From Falsibacillus albus (GTDB taxonomy: Bacteria; Bacillota; Bacilli; Bacillales; DSM-25281), in contig NZ_RCVZ01000007.1 of assembly GCF_003668575.1 (NCBI RefSeq), positions 124,001 through 188,000 on the forward strand: DNA of 64,000 nt. The letters are read 5' to 3'. This document shows positions 51,457 through 59,505 of this stretch, in pieces. The notes under the pieces were generated by a model. It saw only the letters and a list, made by a program, of their open reading frames with translations. It was not told the DNA's origin and did no database searches. The number at the start of each line of letters is the position of its first letter. The first letter of the stretch is position 1. The position numbers and the translations under genes are program-made.

Positions 51457-52371
51457 ATGAAAAAAATTAATGTATATGTCTTATCTGGTTTTTTAGGAAG
51501 CGGCAAGACCACGCTGCTTCGTGAATTCATTTCATATGAGAAGAATGCAGGCAGGTTGCCAGCAGTTTTGATGAATGAACTGGGAAGTGTATCGATCGAC
51601 TCGGATGCAATCGATAAGGGGACCCCATTCACTGAAATGCTGGACGGGTGCATCTGCTGTACGATACAGGAAAAGCTTGAGGCGCAATTACAGGAACTGC
51701 TGTTCAACTATTCCTTTGATACACTGATCATTGAAACAACTGGGGCTGCCCATCCTGTGGAGGTTGTGGATTCAATTATGTCCCCGTTGTTTGCAGACCG
51801 CTTTGACTTTAAAGGGATCGTTACGATTGTGGATGCCCTGCGATGGAAAAAAAGGGCTGATTTAAGTCCGCAAGTGCTGCATTTGCTTAGAGAACAAATC
51901 AAACATGCAAGCCTTATCTTGCTCAATAAGGTGGACTTAATCAACGAAATGGAAAGCGGAACGTTTGTATTCGAAATGCAGCAGCTCAATGCGGAAGCCA
52001 AAGTGCTGCTTACAAAGCATTCACAAATCAACTTTGTTGAATTGGATAATCTTGAAAGAATTGAAAACAAAAAATATGAGCCTTCCCAGCTGAACAAAAA
52101 TTTGTCCCTTCAATCGATGGTTTATACTTTTCATCGGCCCATTGAGTTGGAGGAATTTGAAGACTGGCTGAAATCAATGCCTGATACCATCTTTCGTTTA
52201 AAAGGGTACATTTTATTTCAACATTCTTCGCTTCCTTACTCATTCCAATATTCATATGGCATGCCCATCTATTTGAAAGAAGAAATGAAAATGCCGCTTA
52301 ATTTGGTCATCATTGGCGAGGGATTGAACAAAGACAGGATTCGAAAAGAATTAGGGGCACTCGAAAAGTGA
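51457..52371 (+). CDS. COG0523 (CobW/YciC family) GTPase
   Basis: This 304-residue protein has the P-loop LSGFLGSGKTTLLREF, the GCICC metal motif in DGCICCTIQEKL, IETTGAAHPVEV and LNKVDLI. Such GTPases deliver zinc, cobalt or other metals to target proteins; the metal cannot be read from the sequence. ATG 51457 follows GGTGGAAGAA. The MarR-type gene is 100 bases downstream. It is unlikely to be the zinc-stress YciC itself, as that is longer. Confidence 0.9.
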   Translation: MKKINVYVLSGFLGSGKTTLLREFISYEKNAGRLPAVLMNELGSVSIDSDAIDKGTPFTEMLDGCICCTIQEKLEAQLQELLFNYSFDTLIIETTGAAHPVEVVDSIMSPLFADRFDFKGIVTIVDALRWKKRADLSPQVLHLLREQIKHASLILLNKVDLINEMESGTFVFEMQQLNAEAKVLLTKHSQINFVELDNLERIENKKYEPSQLNKNLSLQSMVYTFHRPIELEEFEDWLKSMPDTIFRLKGYILFQHSSLPYSFQYSYGMPIYLKEEMKMPLNLVIIGEGLNKDRIRKELGALEK

Positions 52372-52470
52372 AAAAACGGAAAAATAGCTTGACGTAGAGG
52401 GTGAACAGTAATATTATTTAATAGTTCACTTGGTTAAGTATTTTTTAGCCATTGGGAAAGGTTGATTAAT

Positions 52471-52899
52471 TTGAATGAAGATAAATTGTTTGAACTGGAG
52501 ACCCTGTTTCGAACAGTATTTAGGCAAATGAGGAATGAACTAAGGAGTTTGATGGGCGAGTATTTAAGCACAAATGAATTCATCGTCCTTAAGAATATTG
52601 ATGATGGCACCGTGAAAGCCTCAGATCTTTCGAAAGCCTTGAATGTGTCAGCAAGTCACATTACTACAATCACGGATTCGCTTTTTGAAAAGGATTTGAT
52701 ATCGCGTCAACGATCCAGCAGCGATAGACGAGTTGTGTTTCTCATACTAACTTCATTGGGAAAAGAATTAATCGTCAAAATCGAAAAACGTAAATCCGAA
52801 TATTTTAAAAATCGATTCGATGTCCTTTCAGAAATGGAAGTTGAACAATTTATCACTTTGTTTAAAAAAATGGATGCATCAAAACATGGCCATGATTAG
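52471..52899 (+). CDS. MarR-family transcriptional regulator
   Basis: This 142-residue winged-helix protein has ASDLSKALNVSASHITTITDSLFEKDLISRQRSSSDRRVVFLIL-type DNA-binding helices (SSDRRVV is the wing). The preferred start is TTG 52471, with GAAAGG upstream; the TTG at 52462 is in the site itself. The MDR exporter follows after 73 bases, so the regulator probably represses it and itself in response to a toxic ligand. Confidence 0.92.
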   Translation: MNEDKLFELETLFRTVFRQMRNELRSLMGEYLSTNEFIVLKNIDDGTVKASDLSKALNVSASHITTITDSLFEKDLISRQRSSSDRRVVFLILTSLGKELIVKIEKRKSEYFKNRFDVLSEMEVEQFITLFKKMDASKHGHD

Positions 52900-52972
52900 T
52901 GGCCGTTTTTTCGGAATAATACTTCACAATGTTAACTTTTAGAGATGCTAAATATTAAGGGGGAACAACTAC

Positions 52973-54595
52973 TTGGAACATCTTGAACAGCGAAAAAAGG
53001 TTTTTATCATGCTTGCCATCATGTCAGCTATGCTTTTTGCTGCATTAAACCAGACAATTGTCGGAACCGCATTGCCGAGAATCATAGCAGATCTCGGTGG
53101 TATGAAGTTTTACAGCTGGGTTTTTACCATTTATATGCTGACCAGCTCGATTACGGCAGTGTTAGTGGGGAAATTGTCTGACATTTACGGACGTAAGCCA
53201 TTCATTCTTATTGGTATAGGAATTTTTACGATAGGTTCATTTTTATCAGGTTTCTCAAACACAATCATTCAACTGATTGTATTCCGTGGAATTCAGGGGT
53301 TTGGAGCAGGAATGATCATGTCAACCGCCTTTGCATCCATTGGGGATTTATTTGCGCCAAGGGAACGTGGAAGATGGCAAGGTTTAATGAGTGCAGTATT
53401 TGGCTTGGCAAGTGTATTTGGGCCAACACTCGGCGGATATATTGTCGACAATGCTGATTGGCATTGGGTATTCTGGGTATTCCTCCCATTTGGTGCGGTT
53501 GCACTCATCATGATCTGGACGCTTTTCCCTTCCCAAGCGAAAAAAGGGAACAGTTCGATCGATTATTTCGGTTCATTGATGCTTTCCTTGACAATCATTC
53601 CATTGTTGCTTGCATTTACTTGGGGCGGGAAAGATTATGAATGGGCTTCTGTACAAATCATAGGATTATTTGCAGGGACAATAATTGCATTAATTTTATT
53701 TATTATTATTGAAAATAAAGCAAGTAACCCGGTCCTGCCATTGGCATTATTCAAAAACAATATTTTCTCCCTTTCAAATTTGATCGGCTTCCTATTGGGA
53801 GCTGGTATGTTCGGTGCCATTATGTACATGCCGATGTTCGTTCAAGGGGTGATCGGCACCTCGGCAACGAAGTCTGGGCTTGTCATGATGCCGATGACTT
53901 TAAGTATGGTAGTGGCGAGTGCCATTGGCGGGCAATTGATCACCAAGACAGGAAAGTATAAAATCATTGCTTTGGCTGGTTTACTGATCATGGGCAGTGG
54001 ATTATTCCTTTTATCAGAGATGAGCGCTGATACTTCCAATTATAGAGCGGTCATGAATATGATTACAGTCGGAATTGGACTTGGCTTAAGCTTCCCTGTA
54101 TTTACTTTGACGATCCAAAATGCGGTCGAGCATAAGCATCTTGGTGTTGCTACGGCATCAGCTCAATTGTTCAGACAAATTGGCGGAACCGTCGGAGTAG
54201 CAGTCCTTGGAACTGTCATGAACTCTAAGATGACTGAGAAAATGAAAGAACTTGGTCATCAGGCCCAAGGCGGAACAGATGCAATCCCGCCAGCAATGAA
54301 AGCGAAATTAAGTGTTCTGCAGGATCCACAGCTTCTGATGGATCCGGAAAAACTTGAGAAAGCAACTGCTGGCTTCCCTCCTGAAATGAAGCAATTGCTC
54401 GAGCACCTGCTTGCGTTCACGAGGGAAGCCTTGAGCTTCGCCTTAACGAATGTGTTCTTCATCGGTGCGTTGATCATTGCAGCTGCATTTTGTTTGACGC
54501 TGTTCATGAAGGAGATTCCTTTAAGGCAATCCAATAAAGGTGAAACAATTATAAAGGAAGAAGATAAACCAACCCTTCGATCTCAGACAAGCTGA
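52973..54595 (+). CDS. 14-helix MFS multidrug exporter (DHA2)
   Basis: This 540-residue protein has 14 hydrophobic helices. The motif A GKLSDIYGRKPFILIG and the DHA2-specific LDxTIVNxALP pattern (LNQTIVGTALPRI) are clear. An extracellular loop between helices 13 and 14 is long, PPAMKAKLSVLQDPQLL and onward. It would export drugs or cationic compounds by proton exchange. The start is TTG 52973 with AAGGGGG. It follows the MarR-type gene directly. Confidence 0.94.
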   Translation: MEHLEQRKKVFIMLAIMSAMLFAALNQTIVGTALPRIIADLGGMKFYSWVFTIYMLTSSITAVLVGKLSDIYGRKPFILIGIGIFTIGSFLSGFSNTIIQLIVFRGIQGFGAGMIMSTAFASIGDLFAPRERGRWQGLMSAVFGLASVFGPTLGGYIVDNADWHWVFWVFLPFGAVALIMIWTLFPSQAKKGNSSIDYFGSLMLSLTIIPLLLAFTWGGKDYEWASVQIIGLFAGTIIALILFIIIENKASNPVLPLALFKNNIFSLSNLIGFLLGAGMFGAIMYMPMFVQGVIGTSATKSGLVMMPMTLSMVVASAIGGQLITKTGKYKIIALAGLLIMGSGLFLLSEMSADTSNYRAVMNMITVGIGLGLSFPVFTLTIQNAVEHKHLGVATASAQLFRQIGGTVGVAVLGTVMNSKMTEKMKELGHQAQGGTDAIPPAMKAKLSVLQDPQLLMDPEKLEKATAGFPPEMKQLLEHLLAFTREALSFALTNVFFIGALIIAAAFCLTLFMKEIPLRQSNKGETIIKEEDKPTLRSQTS

Positions 54596-54598
54596 TAC

Positions 54599-54647
54599 AA
54601 AACAGCCCCCTCCACTGGTGCCTGGCACCTAAGGAGGGGGCTGTTTT
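54599..54647. terminator. Strong bidirectional terminator
   Basis: AAAACAGCCCCCTCC (54599-54613) pairs with GGAGGGGGCTGTTTT (54633-54647). The loop contains a smaller GGTGCC/GGCACC hairpin, a sequence found again near 57750. Confidence 0.95.
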
Positions 54648-54657
54648 CAAGTTCATT

Positions 54658-54903
54658 TTATGATTTGCTTTCCCCGAATTTGATGAATGTCCTTTCATCT
54701 TCAACCAGTCCGCAAGCGGCGCATTGTATCTTGTTTTCAGGGCCATTATAGGCAAGATGGAAGGGTTCGAGTTCATTGCTTTCATATTGTTGAACCACGT
54801 CTCCCGTTTGAGGGTCCATTTTCACTGCTTGAGGAATCTGCTGTATAATATTAAAACGGGTACGGTTTGTCTTGCAGTTCGGGCAACGATATGGTGAAGT
54901 CAT
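54658..54903 (-). CDS. Small zinc-ribbon protein
   Basis: This 81-residue protein has CPNC at its start and CAAC in ENKIQCAACGLVEDE, a two-knuckle zinc ribbon. Between them is a hydrophilic part (QAVKMDPQTGDVVQQYES). It is probably a nucleic-acid or protein-binding adaptor, but I do not recognise a named family. AGGAGG lies before its ATG. It faces the MFS gene. Confidence 0.8.
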   Translation of the reverse strand: MTSPYRCPNCKTNRTRFNIIQQIPQAVKMDPQTGDVVQQYESNELEPFHLAYNGPENKIQCAACGLVEDERTFIKFGESKS

Positions 54904-54973
54904 CCTATCTACCTCCTCATTTTTTATTTAGTGTTTGTTTAATTTCAAAAAATATGTAAAAGGGGCTGTCGCC

Positions 54974-55240
54974 GTGAATATGAAACAATTGTTGGAAGCC
55001 TACCGCAAGCTATGGAACAATCGCTTGCTGGAGCTGCCGGAAGAAAGCAGCTCGTTCATTTTGACTGATGCCATCAAAAGGGATTTGCTCGATGAATCCA
55101 CACATCCCAGATTGAGAAAAAGCAAAGAGGAAAAATATTACTTCGCAGTGAAAAGGATATTGGAAAGTACCATATCCTCTGAATTTCAACTGGAATTAAT
55201 CAAGCTTCACACTGATATTCTTGAAGAAATGAGGAAATGA
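54974..55240 (+). CDS. Small helical hypothetical protein
   Basis: This protein has 88 residues from GTG 54974 (AGGGG 54961-54965 before it); the next ATG at 54980 is also possible. It reads MNMKQLLEAYRKLWNNRLLE and continues with KSKEEKYYFAVKRILE. It is wholly helical and charged. No family is recognised. Further upstream in-frame codons have no binding site. Confidence 0.7.
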   Translation: MNMKQLLEAYRKLWNNRLLELPEESSSFILTDAIKRDLLDESTHPRLRKSKEEKYYFAVKRILESTISSEFQLELIKLHTDILEEMRK

Positions 55241-55353
55241 ATATAAATAATCACTTTGTTTACAAAATATGTAAGATCAGTGGAAATAAATAGGCCAAAA
55301 GGCTGAAACAAACCGTTACTTTTGTAACATATACGTAAAAAAAGAAATAAAAC
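55241..55353. other. Intergenic stretch, no gene
   Basis: AT-rich DNA without a supported open frame lies between the helical protein gene and the CAP-protein promoter. Nothing else is seen here. Confidence 0.6.
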
Positions 55354-55383
55354 TTGACCTAAGAAAAACGTGTCAAATATAAT
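55354..55383 (+). promoter_or_regulatory. Sigma-A promoter of CAP-domain gene
   Basis: TTGACC (55354-55359), 18 bases, TATAAT (55378-55383). The predicted leader of about 260 bases before ATG 55649 holds no gene seen and could be regulatory. Confidence 0.65.
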
Positions 55384-55648
55384 TTTACGTTAAATTTTGG
55401 AGCGGAATCTTCAATTTAACATTTGATGAAATGAAAGTAAATCAACTGGTCTATTCTACAAACCTTGAAATCATAAAGGTTTCTTTTATCCTAGTGAATT
55501 GATTGCTATGAAAATGCTATTCTTGGATACTCACAAGCTACTATTTACATATCCTCCCAAGATTATTACGAAAAACCCGTGATATGATTTGAGTGTAGCA
55601 AGCAAGGCAACACCAAACACTCAAACATCTAAGGGAGGAATTCAGTTT

Positions 55649-56449
55649 ATGAATAAGAAAGCTTTATTATCAACTGCAGCTTCACTTGCATTATTAGCAT
55701 CTCCATTAGCAGGTATCGGTAAAGCCGACGCTGCTTCAAATTCTAATTGCCCGCAAGCGCAAGCTCAGAATGTTAAACTCTATCAATTAAAAACAAATAA
55801 TGTCCAAGAAGCAAATGCTTGGGTTCAAAATATACTATCTAAATATAATGTAAAATATAATTTCCAGCTTCCTGAACAAGTTCAAAAGCAAGTTCAGCAA
55901 AAAGCTCAGCAACAGCCGCAAAAACAAGAGCAAGCTCAGCCAGCTCAAGCTGCACCAAAAGCAGAGGCTCCTAAAGCGACTCAAAATACGCCTGCCCCTG
56001 CCAAACAGCAGCAATCACAAGCACAGCCTGCTGACACACAGCAAAAAGCAAGTGCGGATCAAAACAGCTCTTTAAGCCAATTTGAACAACAAGTAGTTGA
56101 CTTAACAAATAAAGAACGTACTCAACGTGGATTATCTCCTTTGAAAGTTGATAAAAACTTGAGCAACATGGCGCGTGAGAAGTCTGCAGATATGCAGCGC
56201 AACCATTATTTCGATCACCAAAGCCCAACTTACGGCTCTCCGTTCGATATGATGAAAAAATGGGGAATTGACTACCGTTCTGCAGGTGAAAACATTGCAA
56301 TGGGTCAACAATCTCCACAGGAAGTTGTTACTGCATGGATGAATTCTCAAGGTCACCGTGAAAATATCCTTAACCCTGACTACACTCACATTGGTGTAGG
56401 ATATGTTAAGGACGGCAACTATTGGACTCAAGAATTCATCGGAAAATAA
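55649..56449 (+). CDS. Secreted CAP-domain protein (YkwD-like)
   Basis: This 266-residue protein has a signal peptide (MNKKALLSTAASLALLASPLAGIGKADA), an N-terminal region, a Gln/Ala/Pro/Lys-rich linker of about 75 residues, and a CAP (SCP/PR-1) domain. The CAP signatures are LTNKERTQRGL, HYFDHQSPTYGSPFDM, GENIAMGQQSP and GHRENILNPDYTHIGVGY, with the usual His and Glu. It is secreted or wall-bound. GGGAGGAATTCAG precedes ATG 55649. Confidence 0.93.
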   Translation: MNKKALLSTAASLALLASPLAGIGKADAASNSNCPQAQAQNVKLYQLKTNNVQEANAWVQNILSKYNVKYNFQLPEQVQKQVQQKAQQQPQKQEQAQPAQAAPKAEAPKATQNTPAPAKQQQSQAQPADTQQKASADQNSSLSQFEQQVVDLTNKERTQRGLSPLKVDKNLSNMAREKSADMQRNHYFDHQSPTYGSPFDMMKKWGIDYRSAGENIAMGQQSPQEVVTAWMNSQGHRENILNPDYTHIGVGYVKDGNYWTQEFIGK

Positions 56450-56465
56450 TTTAGATATCACTCCG

Positions 56466-56497
56466 CAGTCCCTGCTTTAGCAGGGGCTGTTTTTTTA
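56466..56497 (+). terminator. Terminator after CAP-domain gene
   Basis: CAGTCCCTGC (56466-56475) pairs with GCAGGGGCTG (56480-56489), with one T-G pair, followed by eight Ts. Confidence 0.93.
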
Positions 56498-56684
56498 TGG
56501 AGAAGACTCGTGGGAATTGTGCTGCATTGTAATGATTGATATTTAATTAGTATGTGCATCAATTGGAGGGCTATTCATTAATGGCTTGAAAATGTAAATT
56601 TGTAAAGAGTGTTCACAGTTGCAAATTGATGTGGGATTTTATGATAATATAAAACAAAAAGCATGATTGATGGAGAGGATTCAG

Positions 56685-57461
56685 TTGATAAGAAGAACAG
56701 CACTAATAACCGGGGGAGCAAAGGGAATTGGAAAGATGACTGCGATGGCTTTAGCTGCCAGCGGTGTGAATGTGGCCATTAATTATCGAAACAGCGAGAG
56801 GCAGGCAAAGGAATTAGCCGCTTCAATAAATGAACAATATAATGTGAGGGCGGCTTCCTTCAAGGGAGATATTTCAAACCATGAAGATTGCCGCGGTTTA
56901 GTGGAAGATATACTCGAAATCTTCCCATCCATTGATATCCTTGTCCATAATGCAGGACCTTATGTGAAGGAGCGGAAATCAGTGGATGAATATGATGTAG
57001 ATCAATGGCAATATATTATCAACGGAAACTTAAATAGTGTATTTTATTTAACTAAAGAAATCCTCCCAATAATGAGAAAAAGAAATTGGGGAAGAATAAT
57101 TACATATGGATTTGATCGAGTGGATACTGCTCCCGGATGGATTTACAGATCTGCATTCGCAGCAGCCAAAACCGCTGTTGCTTCCCTGACCAAGACAATC
57201 GCATTGGAAGAAGCGGCAAATGGCATCACTGCTAATATGGTATGCCCAGGAGATATCATCGGCGAATGGAAAGAGAAAAGGATCGAGGATGCCCAGGAGA
57301 CGAACGATCAAACGACTCCTGTTGGAAGACCTGGAACCGGAGATGATGTTGCCCGAGTCATTTCATTCCTATGCGAGGACCAATCCAGCTTCCTCACTGG
57401 GAGCGTAATTCCCATTACGGGAGCCAAGGATGTCCTTGGAAAAGTCTTTTACCAGGATTAA
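56685..57461 (+). CDS. SDR-family protein lacking catalytic Tyr/Ser
   Basis: This 258-residue protein has an intact Rossmann fold: the nucleotide motif TGGAKGIGK, the NAG sequence in LVHNAGPYV and Asn in the NGNLNSVF helix. The catalytic position is FAAAK (Phe158, Lys162) instead of YxxxK, and the Ser site in GRIITYGF is also missing. TTG 56685 is chosen because GGAGAGG precedes it; ATG 56670 is an alternative. It could bind NAD(P) but is unlikely to act as a normal SDR reductase. Confidence 0.88.
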   Translation: MIRRTALITGGAKGIGKMTAMALAASGVNVAINYRNSERQAKELAASINEQYNVRAASFKGDISNHEDCRGLVEDILEIFPSIDILVHNAGPYVKERKSVDEYDVDQWQYIINGNLNSVFYLTKEILPIMRKRNWGRIITYGFDRVDTAPGWIYRSAFAAAKTAVASLTKTIALEEAANGITANMVCPGDIIGEWKEKRIEDAQETNDQTTPVGRPGTGDDVARVISFLCEDQSSFLTGSVIPITGAKDVLGKVFYQD

Positions 57462-57489
57462 TTTAAATTGTTAATTTCATGAAAATATC

Positions 57490-57518
57490 TTTACAACCAT
57501 TATTCTCAAGAGTAAAAT
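57490..57518 (+). promoter_or_regulatory. Sigma-A promoter of riboswitch-Ktr unit
   Basis: TTTACA (57490-57495), 17 bases, TAAAAT (57513-57518). The start near 57525 is directly ahead of the aptamer. Confidence 0.65.
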
Positions 57519-57540
57519 GATTTTCGAATCGTAAAAAACA

Positions 57541-57662
57541 ATGCCGAATCCTTTATGGAGCGGGGGACCCAACATGTGGTAAGTCAACCACACAGGGGTG
57601 AACCATATGGAAGGGCACATTCCAGCCCGAACCCGACAGCTAACCTCGCAGGCGAATTGGAT
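57541..57662 (+). ncRNA. c-di-AMP riboswitch aptamer (ydaO-yuaA class)
   Basis: Class-defining blocks occur in order: GCCGAATCC (57543-57551), GGAGCGGGGGACCCA (57557-57571), GGGGTGAA (57595-57602), and CCCGAACCCGACAGCTAACC (from 57626) followed by TCGCAGGCG. These match the conserved sequence of the ydaO-yuaA leader. It precedes a K+ channel-type transporter, the usual target. Cyclic di-AMP binding should shut the gene off at high K+. Confidence 0.93.
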
Positions 57663-57687
57663 CGAGTCTGATAATAGGCTTCTCAAT

Positions 57688-57768
57688 AAGTGCCTGGCTC
57701 ATCCTATATATGAAGAATGAGAACATTTTCATGCTTCATATTCTAGGCGGTGCCTGGCACTTTTATTT
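57688..57768 (+). terminator. Riboswitch expression platform (terminator)
   Basis: AAGTGCC-T-GGC (57688-57698) pairs with GCC-T-GGCACTT (57752-57762), a stem with one T-T mismatch. Inside, CCTATATATGAAG pairs with CTTCATATTCTAGG. A T-run TTTTATTT follows. It fits an OFF switch by early termination. Confidence 0.8.
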
Positions 57769-57812
57769 ATGGCAGCCGCATTATTTTAATGGAGAAAGTT
57801 AGGTATTGCAAA

Positions 57813-59135
57813 ATGAACTATAACAAATTCATTCGAATGACCCCATCACAGCTCTTATTTACTATTTTCGGCATTTTTATCATACTGGGAGGCTGTCTTT
57901 TAAAATTGCCTTTCGCCACTAACGGTCCCCTTCCTTGGGTCGATGCCTTTTTTACTGCAACGTCAGCTATGACCGTAACAGGCTTGGCAACGGTCGATAC
58001 AGGATCGCATTTCACCCACTTTGGCCAAATCATCATTGCCTTATTGATTCAATTGGGCGGATTAGGGATAATGTCCTTTGCGGTCTTAATATTTATCATG
58101 CTCGGCAGGAAAATAGGGATCAAAGAACGGATCATCATCCAACAAGCCTTGAATCAGGTGAATTTGGGAGGCGTAATCAGTCTCGTAAGAAACCTGTTTA
58201 TTTTCTCCATTTCCATTGAGCTTGCAGCAATGTTTTTTTTGGCATTCAAATGGGTGCCTGAATATGGTTGGAAGCAAGGGATGTTCGATAGTTTCTTCCA
58301 TGCCATTTCCGCTTTCAATAATGCAGGATTTGCATTATGGCCGGACAGTTTGATAAGGTATGCAAATGATCCGATCATCAATATTGTCATTACCGGCCTC
58401 TTTATTATCGGAGGAATTGGATTCACTGTCCTCGTGGATATTTTTAAAAAGAAAAGCTGGTCAAAATTGACGCTTCACTCCAAACTTATGATCACGTCAA
58501 CATTTGTGATTAATATCTTATCCATGGCCGCCATTTTCCTATTGGAATATTCGAACCCAAAAACACTTGGTCCACTTGGTATGGGAGAAAAACTTTGGAC
58601 ATCCTACTTCCAAGCAGTCACACCAAGGACAGCTGGTTTCAATACACTTGATATCTCCAGCCTGAATGAGTCAACGATCTTTCTATTCTTAATCTTGATG
58701 TTCATCGGGGCGGGAAGTGCTTCAACCGGGGGCGGTATCAAATTGACTACATTTTTGGTCATTTGTTTGTCGGTACTGTCATTTTTAAGAGGAAAAGAAG
58801 ATATACATATTTTTCGAAGGACGATAAAAGCGAGGCTTGTTACAAAGGTTCTAGCGATCACCATGACAAGTATAGCCGTTGTTGTCGTAGCTGTTTTTAT
58901 CCTGAACATCACTGAAAAGGCACCATTTATATCTGTATTATTTGAAGTCGTTTCTGCATTCGGCACCGTCGGCCTCTCAATCGGACTCACATCAACTTTG
59001 TCTTTGATCGGGAAGCTTGTCATTATATCCGTAATGTTCGCCGGTAAACTCGGTCCTTTGACATTGGCCTATTTATTGGCAAAACCGAATAAAGCTAAAT
59101 ACAAATTTCCGGATGAAGATATTATGACTGGTTAA
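57813..59135 (+). CDS. K+ transporter membrane subunit, KtrB/KtrD type
   Basis: This 440-residue membrane protein has four two-helix-plus-loop units, each loop holding a filter motif: VTGLATVD, AFNNAGFAL, TAGFNT and FGTVGLSIG. It carries K+ with a cytosolic Ktr RCK subunit, not encoded here. ATG 57813 is preferred; 57789 is possible. Because no ktrA follows, KtrD is the closer name, but it is under the c-di-AMP switch that in B. subtilis marks ktrAB. I therefore leave the symbol open. Confidence 0.93.
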   Translation: MNYNKFIRMTPSQLLFTIFGIFIILGGCLLKLPFATNGPLPWVDAFFTATSAMTVTGLATVDTGSHFTHFGQIIIALLIQLGGLGIMSFAVLIFIMLGRKIGIKERIIIQQALNQVNLGGVISLVRNLFIFSISIELAAMFFLAFKWVPEYGWKQGMFDSFFHAISAFNNAGFALWPDSLIRYANDPIINIVITGLFIIGGIGFTVLVDIFKKKSWSKLTLHSKLMITSTFVINILSMAAIFLLEYSNPKTLGPLGMGEKLWTSYFQAVTPRTAGFNTLDISSLNESTIFLFLILMFIGAGSASTGGGIKLTTFLVICLSVLSFLRGKEDIHIFRRTIKARLVTKVLAITMTSIAVVVVAVFILNITEKAPFISVLFEVVSAFGTVGLSIGLTSTLSLIGKLVIISVMFAGKLGPLTLAYLLAKPNKAKYKFPDEDIMTG

Positions 59136-59162
59136 AAAAAACGCCCATTGAGGCGTTTTTTT
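59134..59162 (+). terminator. Terminator after Ktr gene
   Basis: AAAAAACGCC (ending 59144) pairs with GGCGTTTTTT (from 59152) around CATTGA, with a T-run. Confidence 0.92.
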
Positions 59163-59163
59163 A

Positions 59164-59452
59164 GGCTGATTTAGCAAAGATTGTTGCTTTTAAAGAATTT
59201 GTTGTAAATGATCCATCATTTTATTTTGATTGGAGTGGCAGGTGTGAGGCTCCGGAGGGGCGGGTCAGGAAAGACTTCGCAGGCGAAGTCGAGGAGAGGT
59301 TGGCCAGATGTTGGATTAAGTTCGGCGCATCCGTCTGCCAACATCGAACGACCTCGCTTTGTGTGAGGCCCCTCGGAAAGCGAGCATCCTGCCGTGGAAA
59401 TCAACTTTTTCCAACCATAGATGAATAGCAACAAACTTTACGAATAGAGCCT
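59164..59452 (+). repeat. Dispersed intergenic repeat, full-length copy (289 bp)
   Basis: The left end GGCTGATTTAGCAAAGATTG and right end ACGAATAGAGCC are inverted. It holds the arms GATTGGAGTGGCAGG and GTGGAAATCAAC, ATGTTGGAT/ATCGAAC, GGC/GCC, CCTCGCTTTGTGTGAGG. It lies between two convergent genes, in the same orientation as the others. Minus-strand frames across it have no ribosome binding site. Confidence 0.9.
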
Positions 59453-59505
59453 TTTAAAATAAAAGGTTATTTTGAAGTAAATGACGAATTGATAAGGATA
59501 GTCTG

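Noticed and set aside
55384-55648. Second c-di-AMP riboswitch before the CAP-domain gene
   Set aside because: The leader is long, but none of the conserved aptamer blocks is present.
59216-59434. 72-codon minus-strand frame in the last repeat copy
   Set aside because: Repeat DNA, no Shine-Dalgarno sequence, not kept in other copies.
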